The position numbers and the translations under genes are program-made. This document shows, one piece after another, positions 45,301 through 57,061 of a stretch of 64,000 nt of DNA. Origin of the DNA: Nageia nagi. Its lineage: Eukaryota; Pinophyta. The stretch is from contig JBITNC010000001.1 in the NCBI GenBank assembly GCA_050084985.1, positions 188,480,001-188,544,000 of the forward strand. The letters run 5' to 3'. The notes under the pieces are model-generated. The model searched no databases. It saw only the letters and a program-made list of their open reading frames with translations, and was not told the origin of the DNA. Each line of letters opens with the position of its first letter. The stretch's first letter is position 1.

Positions 45301-46669
45301 ATAACTTTGTTATCGTGGATAGCAAAGCCACATGATTTGAAATCGGTTTGTCAAAGCAGTTAACTCCAATTTATTGCTAGACCAGTGACAAGTGGATGAA
45401 ACCTTCATTCCTTTAACATGATATAACAAACATTTAATCTTCGAAATATTGAACCTTTGAATTTTAAATGCCAAAATAATGTACTGGAGTAAACAAATAT
45501 CTTCATTGAAGTTGCTCTTTAGCTTGCCTCAGACCCAAGTGAGCAAAATCAAAGTTGCTTGATATTATGCATATGAACTGGTAGAAGATAATGCTGCTCA
45601 ATATCGGTCTTCCCTCTTTCTGTATGAACATTCAACATAGTGCCCAGAATTCGAGATCTGAATCAAAGTACTTTAATGAAATGACAGTATAATAATTTGC
45701 CTGGCCATATTTCAGGTTCGCATTTAGGTTCATACAAGCTAACTCAGTTTTGAATATAATTACACAGAAAGAGAGAAGAAAGCAACATAAATGTGTGTTA
45801 CAAAAGCACTATTAAAAAAGGGTTATATATACATCCCAAGATCTAAAAGTCCTATGGCACTCTGAATGCTAAGATTGTGTAACCTACCAAAAGTCTAAAA
45901 ATACAATGTGTAAATAAAACATCTGCTGTTGAGTTTGCTTTAACTCTGGATTTCCCTGATGATGGACCTAGAAGAGGGATTCAAAATGTACGAATAAGAA
46001 AATATTATGGCATGCAGCGTATCACTATAGATATTTTCGTTCAGGTGCGTACATTCGTAGTCTAAAGCAGTTGTAACACAACACATCAAAAATTTCTAAA
46101 TATGAATCCTCTGAATCAAGATTGAGTGTGTAGAGTTCCAAGGATATAGCAGATGTTCATTGTCTGGTCAAGAATGAAACGCAGTCAATAAAATTCTACT
46201 CCATCTGTGTAATCTTTTTTAGCAATGACTTTTATGTAAGTGTATGCTTGCACTGTGGTTTGCCCAAAAATAGGATTTTGTTGGAGTTAATTTCAAACCC
46301 TTATTAAGGCTTGTCAAGGTTTCATTTGGAGTTGGCTTTTGAAAATTGCATGACCGTATTGTCAAACCCTTATTGTTGTTGCTGTTGTTATTTTTGTTGT
46401 AATACCAGCTGATTTACAACAGTTTCTAATATTAAAGTGAGTGTGTCCTGCTGAAAATACCATCATGAGTTTAGTTTCAAACATTTGATTGGAATGTTAA
46501 CCTAAAACTGTGAGATTTGCATTTGATAACATTCCATTATTCTAATGTTGACCCATTATGTGCTCTGTAGTGGGGTTATGTTGTAATTACAACATCCAAA
46601 GGCATCATGGACCATGAAGAGGCTCTGAGACAGAATGCTGGCGGAAAGGTTTTGGGATTTTTCCACTAA
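36171..46669 (+). CDS. RPS15A: Ribosomal protein S15a (uS8 family), plant type II; three exons
   Basis: Encodes a 129-residue uS8 protein of the small ribosomal subunit, which binds the central domain of small-subunit rRNA. Exons: 36171-36300 (43 codons plus 1 base), 39967-40127, 46571-46669 (ends TAA). Splice sites are AG|GTATTG, TTGCAG|GG, CAG|GTATGA and TGTAG|TGG, and the frame is open through all joins. Diagnostic stretches are [46 protein letters not shown] and WGYVVITT with C-terminal GGKVLGFFH. The divergent middle suggests the plant-specific type II group, which in angiosperms has been linked to replacement of mitochondrial rps8; whether this one is cytosolic or mitochondrial cannot be read. 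Introns of 3.7 and 6.4 kb hold Ty3 fragments. The gene appears intact. Confidence 0.93.
36370..37010 (-). pseudogene. Ty3 gag remnant of fragment E
   Basis: An open stretch on the - strand at 36944-36732 ([20 protein letters not shown]) precedes the Gag core. A substrate-like match to the D gag block (FGPSNFEDF / FDLSDFEDF region near 36500) supports the assignment. Stops and shifts are present. Confidence 0.75.
37798..37809 (-). other. Primer-binding site of fragment E
   Basis: - strand TGGTATCAAAGC, one change from the initiator tRNA-Met type, a few bases downstream of the LTR end at 37812. Confidence 0.75.
37812..38189 (-). repeat. LTR of fragment E
   Basis: About 378 bp. The start matches the D LTR (TTAGGA-CCCACATCCT); the end CGTAAGA is decayed from CCTAACA. 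Confidence 0.7.
38190..38400 (+). pseudogene. Ty3 RNase H-integrase linker remnant (fragment I)
   Basis: [18 protein letters not shown] directly abuts the LTR of fragment E. VVADALSR is the hallmark sequence between RNase H and integrase in Ty3 elements. The remnant fades by about 38400. Its position suggests that E inserted into it. Confidence 0.7.
38600..38860 (+). other. Possible SINE-like segment
   Basis: GGTTCAAATCC at 38658-38668 fits a Pol III B box, but I cannot find a convincing A box upstream or defined ends. Weak. Confidence 0.2.
38861..39966 (+). other. RPS15A: Distal intron 1 of the S15a gene
   Basis: No second gene visible. The intron ends in CTATTTTGCAG, a good acceptor with a T-rich tract. 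Confidence 0.6.
39967..40127 (+). CDS. RPS15A: S15a exon 2
   Basis: 161 nt: [30 protein letters not shown] and [10 protein letters not shown]. Acceptor TTGCAG|GG, donor CAG|GTATGA, ends in phase 0. Confidence 0.95.
40128..41699 (+). other. RPS15A: Proximal intron 2 of the S15a gene
   Basis: Anonymous, with no supported gene. At about 41018-41030 CTACAAGAAAAATG resembles a CACTA-type end, but no partner was found. Confidence 0.5.
41700..43031 (+). pseudogene. Ty3-type gag-protease-linker remnant (fragment F) in S15a intron 2
   Basis: The zinc-knuckle region near 42148-42200 reads [19 protein letters not shown], similar to Ty3 CFKCG..GH.CK. A decayed protease follows ([27 protein letters not shown] near 42545). 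The RT linker is open at 42721-42978 ([29 protein letters not shown]). It then jumps to the integrase C-terminus ([27 protein letters not shown]). RT, RNase H and most of integrase are deleted. Confidence 0.75.
43034..43139 (+). repeat. Short LTR (106 bp) of element J
   Basis: TGTTGGAACT...TTTTCTGCA with TG...CA ends and a TATAAAA near 43080, followed after 4 bases by a primer-binding site. The start abuts the truncated end of fragment F. No second copy was seen in the window. Confidence 0.6.
43144..43156 (+). other. Primer-binding site of element J
   Basis: TGGTATCAGAGCT, an exact initiator tRNA-Met type site, 5 bases after the short LTR. Confidence 0.8.
43157..44266 (+). other. Leader of element J
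   Basis: No supported gene; the open frames 43520-43780 and 43949-44152 match nothing I recognise. Confidence 0.5.
44267..45100 (+). pseudogene. Gag-like remnant of element J
   Basis: ATG at 44267 opens [20 protein letters not shown] (heptad-like), then IAVSK and a stop. Further on, two tandem 110-bp blocks (44737-44846, 44847-44950) each encode a segment like [17 protein letters not shown] Cys-rich [13 protein letters not shown] (about 45040) may be a broken zinc knuckle. Order and setting fit a retroelement Gag, but the family is unclear. Confidence 0.5.
45101..46570 (+). other. RPS15A: Distal intron 2 of the S15a gene
   Basis: No gene visible. Ends CTCTGTAG before exon 3. Confidence 0.6.
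46571..46669 (+). CDS. RPS15A: S15a exon 3
   Basis: 99 nt encoding [19 protein letters not shown] and the C-terminal GGKVLGFFH, then TAA (46667-46669). The W at the join follows LPTRQ in all S15a proteins. Confidence 0.95.
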   Translation, partial: WGYVVITTSKGIMDHEEALRQNAGGKVLGFFH

Positions 46670-49599
46670 TGTAGAATTTAAAATGGGTATATGGCGCAGA
46701 CTTGGTGTTGAACTATAGCCTTTTGATGAAGAACAAGGTGAAAGAGTGGGTTTCTGGTTTATTTGAGTTGTTAGGGGTCCTGTAATTGGTTGGCAATTTT
46801 TGCATCGTTCCTCATTTTACTGTGGTTTACATGGGGGAGCCTCTACTTGTCTTACTTTTGAAAAGGCATAATCATCTTCTCTTATATCCTTTTTGTTATT
46901 TATGCAATGTCTTTCTGTCCCATGCTTGTGTAACTCGTCATTATTTGGATTAGTATGGAAACATATGAAGGTTTGCATTCATATATTTTTGGATCTTAAC
47001 TATTTGTTACCAGCTAATTCTTAATGAGGTTTGATTTATAATTGGTATTCTTTTTCCCTTAAAACATATTTGGGTTAACTTTGCTTTGGTATTATTTTTC
47101 TCTTGCAACGTTTTTGAATTTTTTTACTTTGGGTTGATTTTGTAGTTGGTATTCTGTTTCTCTTATTAGATATATGGTTTCAGTTGGTTCTTCGTTTCTT
47201 AAGTTTTGTTTGACAATGCATTACCAATTCATCATTACCTTATTTTGAAGTCTGATTTGATTTCGTTTCTTTCTTTCAATTAATTCTTCAATTTTATGTA
47301 TATTTTAAATATTCTTCTATTTGTGCAACATGTTTTGCAACTTCTTTGATGATGCATTATTCTTTTGAATCAAAAAAATGATTAATTTAAAAAATGTAAC
47401 AAGTAAGAACCACAAGCTATTGCAAGATGAACATCTTCATCTATTCCTTGAGAAAACAAATTGATCATAGGTTGCTAGATTCAATCAAGATGTGCTTTTG
47501 CACCTTTTTCTTTCATATATGTGAATTTGTAAACTCCAAAGTAAAAAAAAACTTATTCCTTTGAAATACAAATTTATTGAAATAAAAACAAATAATGAAG
47601 AATGTCTTATCTTGTGATGAACCCTTATTTACTATAATATTATGTACAAAGTTGAATAATAATTAAATTCATTTTGTGGAAGATACAAATAAAAAGCAAG
47701 CTAGTATTGAGGTTCCTCTTATGATGTTTTTTTTCCTCTTTGAGGGCATTTATGATTCCAATGGTGATGGCTACAACAACATCAAGTTGGAAGAGTTGGA
47801 TTCTTGCACCAGATCTGAGAGGATTGTAGACAAGTGGCATCCCAATCTTTATGCCTAAGAAATAGTGGAAATTATTTTTGGAAAAGATTTCTTTGTTGTT
47901 CCAACTTGTCATAAACCTTTTTGTGATGGTGTTGTAGTTTATAGCACGAAGGACTTGGATTCCCTAGCATGGGTTCTTTTTCTTGGTCCACGGTTCGACA
48001 ATAGTTATGTCAAGTTAGTTGTTTGCAGTTGTAGAGTTTCAATAGTGTTTATTCTTTTCCGAAAAACATAGGTGGACATAGTTGTGAGGGAACTTGACCT
48101 CCTTTCTCATCTTAATCCATTTTGGAAGGAAGTTGTGAAGATGCCAAAATCGATGCTAAAAGTATATAATGTTTTCAAAAATATGCAATATGTGGGAATG
48201 AGAGACTACATATGCTTGGGAAAAGGTGTTAGTGTTTGACGTGTTTATATACAATCTATGTCTAAACAAGTGGAATTGGTTTCCACCTTGCCTCTTAAAT
48301 AACTTACATGAGGGTAAACATGTGATCATGCTCAAGAATAAATAGCTTGTTTTGCCAATGTTGTAGGTGCTATTTAAATTTGAAGGATTTAAATCTATAT
48401 TTATATGTTGCTCCTCTCAAATTTAAATCTTCTCTTTTTAAGATGGAAGAGGGAACATAGCATAATCGAAACAATCTTGATGATTTTATTATACAAGTTA
48501 ATTATATGAGAAATAATCATTCAAATACTTAATTGATATATATTTACTTCTTGACAAACTTTGCTAGGTCCTACAAATCAAGTTGTTTATAAGAACATTA
48601 AAAGTCTTATCTATCTATATTGTAAATGAACAAAATTATGTGTCATATTAACTTATTGACTCTTAAATAGTGGTGGTGTGATAGCGTCTAGTCATTGAAG
48701 AACTTTGAAAGTAGTGGAGGCTTTTTAACTTACAAACATTTTATGATCGTTTCATGTCATTTCAAGTGTGTTCTTTGTATTTGAACCTCTCTCTCTCTCT
48801 CAATTTAAAAAAATGGCGGTTGTAACAATGTTTAGTCATTGAAGCTTGGCCATTCATTAGGAAGGCCACTAATGTACTAAGTGCTTCTTGTTAGAATTCT
48901 ACTCTTATTGTTTTTCTTTGGAATTCTCCTATTAACAATAATTATAGCTTGATCCAACTATTCTTAAATTTAGATAATCAAAATAAGGTTGGTGATTTTA
49001 TTATACATCTTAAATCCTTTAGAAATAGCAATTTAAATACATAATTGTATATCTATATATATGGATAAACATTGATAGTTTCTACAAATCAATGGGTTTA
49101 AAAGGACATTAAAAGGCTTATCATGATAAAAGGCTTCATGTATTATGCTTGTCCTCAATCCTTTAGGTGTGAAAATGTACTTCATTTAATCATTATCTAC
49201 TTCTTTGCATTTGTAGGTTTGGGTACTAACACAAATATCATCGTCTCTCTATTGATGATTGCGAATTTATTTGTTTGCTCTTGATTAAAAGGAATCATAT
49301 GAAGATCCACATGTCCTACCTATCTTGGATCTTTCACATTTGCATGATTACAGACTAGCACAAACATGTGTGTCCTATTCGTTGTAGATGCCAACTCATC
49401 ATTCGCATCTTACTCCCTTGCTTTAATAATGTGAAAATTGCCTTTATCACTTTTGCTTCCTTTTTTACTCCCATGGATAAAAATACCCATACAAACATAT
49501 CCTACCTTGATCTTACAACTCCAAACTATAATACTTGTCCTAAATGATAAGGTGCGATGAAATATTCCAAATAATTCTTCGAGTAGAAATTACGCAAAT
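46670..49599. other. S15a 3' region and anonymous intergenic DNA
   Basis: The 3' UTR is T-rich with no obvious AATAAA. Frames at 47676-47858 and 47865-48071 are short and unrecognised. A CT microsatellite lies at about 48788-48801. Two diverged copies of one segment (about 48480-48660 and 48980-49130; a third at 54226-54300) share 'TCCTACAAATCAA..GTTTA...GGACATTAAAAG'-like words. Confidence 0.5.
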
Positions 49600-50770
49600 A
49601 ATCACAAATAAATGCCAAATAAAATATATAATAATCCAATGTTCCTGCTACAACCTCAAACGTCACACTTAGGGCATCCAATTCTCATTCATTCACACTC
49701 ACAAACATGATGTCAGCTCCTCGAGGCAAGATAAATGCAAATAAACATCAAAATGAGACAAGTATGTGGAGATCAATGTGCCAATGATTGAATTAAGTAA
49801 TGAAGAGCAAATACAAGGCTTAATTTGCCCAAAGGGCTCAACGTTGGCCTCCAAGGAGCCAACTAGGGCACACATGTATGCAAATATGATCAATGATGGA
49901 CAATATTGCTATTGGGACTCAATTCCTAGATCTGTAGTGGAAGACAATGATTGGGACATCCACACTCCCTCAAGCTTGGATGATATACTATAGAACTCAC
50001 ATGCCAAGAAACCATAGAATAAAACAAACTCCGTTTAAACACATATTTTTAAGGGCCTCAAATTTAGCTGTATTTTAAAAATACTTACCTTCTATAGTAT
50101 TTTTCACATATTTTTCCCATTTTTTCTTGTATTTTTTGCCCTTTTTTACAATTTTTTTCATATTTGCCCTTGGGAAGAATTTTAAAAAAATCATATTTTT
50201 ATTATATGTTGGAAACCATTGAAGGTAGAAGTGCAATCTCAAAATACCATTGGTTGGATTAAGATGCTACATGTTAGTCGTAGATTGCTTGATATTGTGG
50301 CAAGGCTTTAGTAACTTATGAAAAGAAGAAGAGATGATCCAAAATGGACATATCCATGCAATGATGCTCCAACACCTAATATAACTCAAATTTGGATGTA
50401 GAACTTCACCTCAAAGTCATCAATGCCTTTCTAATCCAACATTAGCCTCCTAGAGGCCTTCAAATACCATAAATGCTCCTGCATGGGGTTTAAAGCCTTC
50501 CTAATGTGTGATGATGTATTCCAAATATGCTATTATGTCTCCTAAACCCCACATTGGGGTCCATACAAAGCCTTGAGATTCCCACAATCAATTCTTGGGA
50601 TCTCCAAGTACTTAAAATAACATTAAAATATGTTAGCCTATACTTAGGAGGAAAACATCCCTATTGGGGCTTACAGTGGGATCCAATGGACCATTATAAT
50701 TTCTATCTCAAGTAACTAAAGATGCAAATAAATAAATAATAAAAATTATTTACAATAAAGGAATCTTTAG
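49600..50770. repeat. Dispersed repeat, copy 2 (related to 29905-31200)
   Basis: Same block order as copy 1. On the - strand both copies encode a CALVGSL..N..P.G stretch (49860-49810 and 30342-30292), which may be a remnant of a coding region or simply the conserved DNA block. Confidence 0.55.
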
Positions 50771-52530
50771 ATTCCAACATTATTCAATTGTGCTCAAAAG
50801 AAAATGTTACTTGCGACTCCTATCAAAGGACCTACGAAAAAGAAGTCCAATCTTACCTATATCATTGTTTATGTTCATCATCCACAAGCATTTTATAGAA
50901 AATAATTAGTTATTAATATTGCAATTTCTGATTTTTTAAATTTTTGTTTTTATCTACAAAATATTAGAATGGATCTCTACTAAAGGATGTCATAAACATG
51001 GGTGTGATGCATGTTCTATTCTTCTAATAATTTCACTCAATTTGTCAAAATTCAAGCCTATTATCGTAACTTTAGTGGTGTTATGTCTATTTGGTCAACT
51101 CTATAATGCTAGTGCTGCTTAGGATATTTTGGAAGGGGGTGTGAAGTGAAATTAGTAAATATTTATAGAAAACTAAAGGTGAGTACAAATTTGAGTAATA
51201 GATGATACAATGTGATAACTTATCTATGGATACATCATTGTAGGGGTGGATTTTGTACAATATGATTGTTATCACCTTGTGTTTATTCTCTTAAATTATT
51301 GGCATGGTTTGAAATAGTGTTTTGAACCCAAGAACTCTTGAGTGATGAGTTTCAACACAAGTTTACTTCATTCTACATTGAAAAGTAAGTTAATTGGGAT
51401 AAATGGTTGATAATTGAATGTTTATTTATGCATAATGAAGTAGGCTTTAAAATAAAAGAAGGGTTTCTCCTATGTAAGGTCCTAATAAACCAAGAAAGGA
51501 AAATTCAAAAAAGGCAAGTTTTGCATATGATCACACTTATGCATAAATTCTAGTAGAAAATATCAAAAGATGGATAATAAGAAGGGATCGATGGTTGTAT
51601 AACATCCAAAGTAAAATAATAAAAAGAAATCTTATGGAAATCTAAACAACAATGAATTAATAAGTTGTTCATATCTTCTATCCAAACGTAAAAAGAGCGT
51701 AAAAGATATGCTAAAAATAGTTGTTTTTCATTTGATTTTATGAAACATTTATGCATTAATACACTCAATCACGTCATGAAACATTCTTTTACACGCACCC
51801 TAACAAGATGATGCAAAGGAGTATAAAGTGAAACCCTTCATTTGCAAAAAAAAAAATGTATTATTAATCTTAAAAGAACTATGATAAAAAAAAAAGAAAA
51901 GTGCAAGGTCAATCAAAAACATACAATGAAACAAATATTTCAACTCAAATATTTGTTGAAAGCCACGCAACTATAAGATTAAAACATTAATTTCCTTCTA
52001 CCTTCAACACTATTCAATCACTTTAGGTTAGTGACACAAAAATTATAATATACAAAACATTACATCTAAATGTTACAAGAAAAATGTTTGTCAAAACTTG
52101 ACATGCACGAGGAAAAAACAACATAACATTTTTTATAACAAAATTTAAAATTTCACATAAAAATTATCTTCACAATGCTTATGGTTCAACTTCTCATGAT
52201 GGAGAGACCAAAATATTGACATTAATTAGTACTGAAATTAAAATGGATGTCTTAAAACATCAAAACAAAAAATATTTATGACATTTTCAACTTCAATCAT
52301 ATATATATATATATATATGCATGCTTCATGTTATACTTTCTACTGATTTCGATTATATGACCATATGCTAACAATGATCATAAAAATGTCCAACAATTTA
52401 CTTCATAAGAAATAAAAAAATTTCGTAATCTAACAAAAGTAAAACGAAAAAACAATGAGACAACAAAATGCATAAAATAGTGCAATTAGCTTTTAATCAT
52501 TCACAAGATCAGTTAAAATCCTAATTACCT
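50771..52530. other. Anonymous AT-rich intergenic DNA
   Basis: No supported gene; TA microsatellite at about 52297-52319. Confidence 0.5.
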
Positions 52531-52898
52531 GTCGTTAGTACTTGAGTGAACAAGAGGAACATTGATTAATTTAAATCCCTGATATTAAATTAATTATTCA
52601 ATGGTGTTCTTGTAGTGTCAAATCAAAATTGGTCAAGCTTCTGTCAGAAACAAAAGATTTCTACCCCCTAATATTTGATAGTTCTCATTTCTTCCCAAAC
52701 TGACTAATAATATGTCGTTAATACTTGAGTGAACAAAAGGAACATTGATTAATTTAAATCCCTGATATTAAATCAATTATTCAATGGTGTTCTTCTCTAG
52801 TGTCAAATCAAAATTGGTCAAGCTTCTGTAAGAAACAAAAGATTTCTACCCCCTAATATTTGATAGTTCTCATTTCTTCCCAAATTGACTAATAATAT
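52531..52898. repeat. Tandem duplication of 183-185 bp
   Basis: 52531-52713 and 52714-52898 are near-identical (a handful of differences by eye), starting GTCGTTA-TACTTGAGTGAAC. They lie just beyond the 3' end of the LSM2 gene. Confidence 0.92.
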
Positions 52899-53120
52899 GC
52901 CAAATCATCAATTGATAATATATTACTTCCTAGAAAGTTTCACATTTTCAAACCTATACAGCATATTGTAAAGAAATTACAGGAAGACAGCTTCAAAATC
53001 AGCCTTCCACAAAAGCATAATTTAAACATAAAATGGAAACAAAATAAAAATTTGTGAATATTTTTCATCTTTCACTAATGTATTAAATGCAATACATTAA
53101 GGAAAATTATCATATTCACT

Positions 53121-53240
53121 TCAACCTCCCCGGGCTTCCCTCCTTGTTGCATCATGCAAAATATCAACATCAACACCATCAGGAGGTAATTGAACATATC
53201 GGACAACTGAACCCCTAATAAAACAGTTCCTCACCGAAAG
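53121..53240 (-). CDS. LSM2: LSM2 (U6 snRNA-associated Sm-like protein), terminal exon
   Basis: On the - strand the exon encodes 39 residues, from LSVRNCFIRGSVVRYVQLPP to the C-terminal DATRREARGG, then TGA (53123-53121). This is the C-terminal part of the conserved Sm fold (Sm2 motif IRG..VRYV) of LSm2, a subunit of the LSm2-8 ring on U6 snRNA (splicing, nucleus) and the LSm1-7 ring (mRNA decay, cytoplasm). The exon starts after ATTTCAG at codon phase 0. The usual protein is about 93 residues; the first ~54 must lie on exons at higher coordinates, which I could not find by eye before 64000. The exon is intact. It could be a partial pseudogene, but the perfect splice acceptor and stop argue for a real gene with a long intron. 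Confidence 0.88.
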   Translation of the reverse strand, partial: LSVRNCFIRGSVVRYVQLPPDGVDVDILHDATRREARGG

Positions 53241-56200
53241 CTGAAATATCCAATGCAGAGATCAGAATCAGTGAATCTGCGTGCTAATATTTTAATCTTC
53301 CATAAAATTTATAAAAAAACATTTCATACAAATTCTAGTAGTACTAACAAAACAAACTGAGTAAAAAGATTTCTGACCTCAAAGGAAGTTAAAATTGCAG
53401 CAAAAATTAAGAACTCAATTTTTTTTTAAAGTTATTCCTAGTCTTGGCCATCAGATAAAGTTAACAGCAATAGAGGACCAGAAACAGGACTTCTGAAACA
53501 AAACAAAAAACATATAGCATTCTCTTCCACGAAAATCATGCTAAAAATATACATCCAAAATTGTAACACAATCTCTGGGACATGATATTTACATGATAAC
53601 ACTCAGAAGATCTGAATCTCTAACTGGAAATACATATACAACATTGTCCTAAAGATGATAACACTCTAAATTCTAAATATTATCTGTGAATACAGATGAA
53701 GTGACCTTTCATGTTGACTTGTAAAGTGCTAGATTCCAGCCATGCATTTTGTTTCATTTAGAATAAAACAGACATGCTCTGATGCTCATAATTGTTAAGG
53801 CAGATTTGATTTTTAAGCCATGCTCCAGATGTAGCTGCAAGGCTTAAAAAAACAAATAGATAGATATCTTTTAATATCGTTTTAAACCCATTGGTTTGTA
53901 AGACCTATCAAAAGTAAATATATATCAATTAAATATTTGAATGATTGTTTCTCATATAAAGAAAAGCATTGAACAGTGCACAAATACACAGATACCGCAA
54001 GAAAAACAAGAATACTCCAAAAAGACAATTCACCACGATCAGTCACACACACCAAATGAAAATAAATCATTAAAAACAAAATTTCAGATCCAGATCAAGT
54101 ACAATATGATGATGTTTGTTAAAACCTCCATACAATAACTTATCACCTCTTGCCAGGGGATTTGGGAGATCACTAAGGTGTGATGGCACCCACATTGGAT
54201 GTCTCAAGTTCTACTTGCAGCTTCTACATTGGTGATATTTAAAAACTCTTGATAGGTCCTACTAATCAATAGGTTTAAAAGATGTTAAATGTTGACTTTG
54301 CCTTTATTAGTGTTTCACAAAAAAAATGAAAAAAAAAAAATTAATAAGTATTAAAAATTAATAAAAATTGTCAAACAAGGACCATCCGCTGTCGGCCTGG
54401 CAGTAGCGAATCCTGCAGCAAGAATCCATTGTTGGCCTGGCAAGAACTTGTAAGTCAATTAAAAACCAGCAAAAAAAATCAAGCAACATCAAAAATGCAA
54501 GTAGTCATTTTGATCGACTTTGCAAGACTACTCATGAGTACTTGCCAAACTTGGAGCTTTTCTACTATGGCTATAAGCCTGTAACTATATTAGTAAAATC
54601 AAGGTTAAATTCCAAATACAATAGTAGATTGATGTTGATTAGAGGCAGTAATGAATTGAATATGAAAGCAGTGTGTTTATAATGAATGGTAATTAGATAA
54701 AATATCCAATGATAATATGAAGGGCAATGCATGGTAGCCGCACCCTCCCCATTCAATAATAGTAATTGGTTAATAGTCATTGAAAGTCTTCTCGCATATG
54801 ATCATGAAAGCATGATGGTATCACAGAATGATTAAATTTGCAATTATATTTTATTAATATGTTTTATGCTGATGATGTTCATAGAGTGATTCAGAAAGTT
54901 GATGTAATTATTTCTTGTACATAAGTTTTTTCTGGCAGAATTTATTTTATGTTCTAATATTAACCGTCATATTTCAGATTAGTCACAAACCAATTGAAAT
55001 ACATGCCACAGGCAACCAATGTTGATAAGGTCATTGAAAATTTATTTAACAATCATTTCTGAATCAGGTATACTTGTTTTCTATGGTTCAAATACATAAA
55101 ATCACTCTGATCATGTGTTATTTTGGTCCTCCACATCTCTCTATAAGTCAAGCCGAAGGATGTGTTTCTCTTCAAGTCAGGCCAAAGATTTTGAAGCCAA
55201 GGTTATAATAAAGAATGCTATCCCTACTCAGCAACATACAATGCAAAATATGAGGTCCACTTGAAAGACAGTCTCATCAAACAATCAAAACATATCATGT
55301 CTACACAAAAAGTCTCAGCAGCCCAAGAGATGAAGCTTGCATGGAGCTGTAGTAAGTCTTCACAAACAAAAAAAGCAAACGTCATTTTATAAGCATTTAA
55401 ATGTTTTATCAATGAAACATAAAATGCACACATGTTTAAAAAGAATCAAAATGCAGAAGGAATTGATCATGGCCCACAAATATGTTGTTTAAATTATATG
55501 TGCATGGAAATTTTATAACTTCAAGTGGATTTGTTTCCATAATGTCAATAATGAACATATAAAGAAAAATATTGATGTGGGCCAATGGTAGTTAATTGGA
55601 AGCTAAATGACTTACCACTTATATACAACTTAGAAAATTGGATGATTTTGAAGGAAATGCAGCATCATTTTCAACCCTCTCATTTGCTGGAGTTGAACAA
55701 TTTCTGAAATATACCCCCAACTCCTTAAAGATATTGTACTTAAAAAATACCTCGGGGGTTAATTGGAGGATAACAAATTGTATACTTTGTTAATCCCAAA
55801 TTCACGTACCAATCAGTATTTAATGTGTCTGTCATCAAGAATGTAAGAAAAACATGTATATTTTGCTTATTTATTCTATCATTTTTGTCTAAAGATAGCA
55901 TAATTATATGAATATCTATCATCTCATCATACATTTCTCCATTCTTAATTCCATCACTTATGTTTCAATCATTAATATTCTCCCTGGTTTATTTCGGTAT
56001 GCAACTTATATAAATTCATTTCCTTGTATCCTTGTCTGCCACAGTAGTTACAAATTAAGGTCCGATTATTTCTTGCAAATTCTGAACTGTGGGCTATTTA
56101 GTATTTTTTGTTACAAGGATGTTGATTACTTGTTCTAAAATTTTCAAAATTTGGCTCATAGATGATTGTCCAAATAATTTCCTAGTATTATTAAATCCTT

Positions 56201-56945
56201 TCATACATCCAAAGTTGTAAAATCAAACTGCTTGTTTTAAACTTTTACCTTCTCTTCCCATTCATATGATCACCCATTGAATCAACCTAAACTACTATAC
56301 AGTATACCCTCTATTTCTGTCAAATGATTTAATGGTGTGTCATCCTTATTCATCTCTGTACTGTCTGCCTGATTCTTGAGACAGGAACCTCAATTCATAA
56401 CATGTTTCATGCATGTCTTCAAGGCATGTACTCCATCGTCCAATGTTTCCACTGATTCAAATTTACATCAGTGTACTTCTCTCATATAATAAAACCTGCT
56501 TAGAGTCCAAATTTTCATCAACGCCAATATGTTTTAACTTCATAAATTTATGCTAAACAATCCTATACTATAGAACAGGAAAGTAAAACACTAAAGACCT
56601 GAACTAGGGCATTATCTATAATAGACTCCTAGGCGTGATAGTGTTAATAGTTTTGTAACTTTTGTCAATGGGGCATTCAGTATACAGAGACTATGTTTTG
56701 CCTATGTCAATTCATACAGGCATTCAGTATACTGTATACAGTCTATGTTTTGCCTATGTCAATTCATACTGTGATTGCGGGATACATTTTGTCTCTGTTA
56801 ACTCATCATATACTGTAACGGAAATTCTCCCCTAGCCCATCAAGATCAGCTCACAAACAATAAAACACTTGCATGCAGCCCCAAGTTTGAAACCACTTTC
56901 TAATAATTGAAGATATAATCTTTACTTAGCAATTGATAATCCTTA
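53241..56945 (-). other. Probable LSM2 intron / anonymous DNA
   Basis: No exon recognised. Contains a diverged copy of the 48.5-49.1 kb segment at 54226-54300. Confidence 0.4.
56672..56770. repeat. Tandem duplication of about 50 bp
   Basis: 56672-56718 and 56719-56770: GGCATTCAGTATAC...TATGTTTTGCCTATGTCAATTCATAC, second copy with a 6-bp addition (TGTATA). Confidence 0.85.
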
Positions 56946-57061
56946 TCAGCCTTTCAAGACAATATGATGCTTCTTGATATACTCAGCCAAAGGATAGTAA
57001 TGTGCAGCTCGCAAGTGATCAGACGAGAATTTCAGAAACATTTTGCAGGATGCTCCAGTTT
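56946..57061 (-). CDS. Possible terminal exon of an unidentified gene
   Basis: On the - strand an open stretch reads TGASCKMFLKFSSDHLRAAH and ends YYPLAEYIKKHHIVLKG plus TGA (56948-56946). Its composition looks like real protein rather than AT-rich noise. A stop lies about 40 bp further upstream on that strand, so an acceptor (perhaps GAAG|ATTC) would be needed. I do not recognise the family. It lies upstream of the LSM2 exon on the same strand, but it does not belong to LSm2. Could be a pseudogene fragment. Confidence 0.3.
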
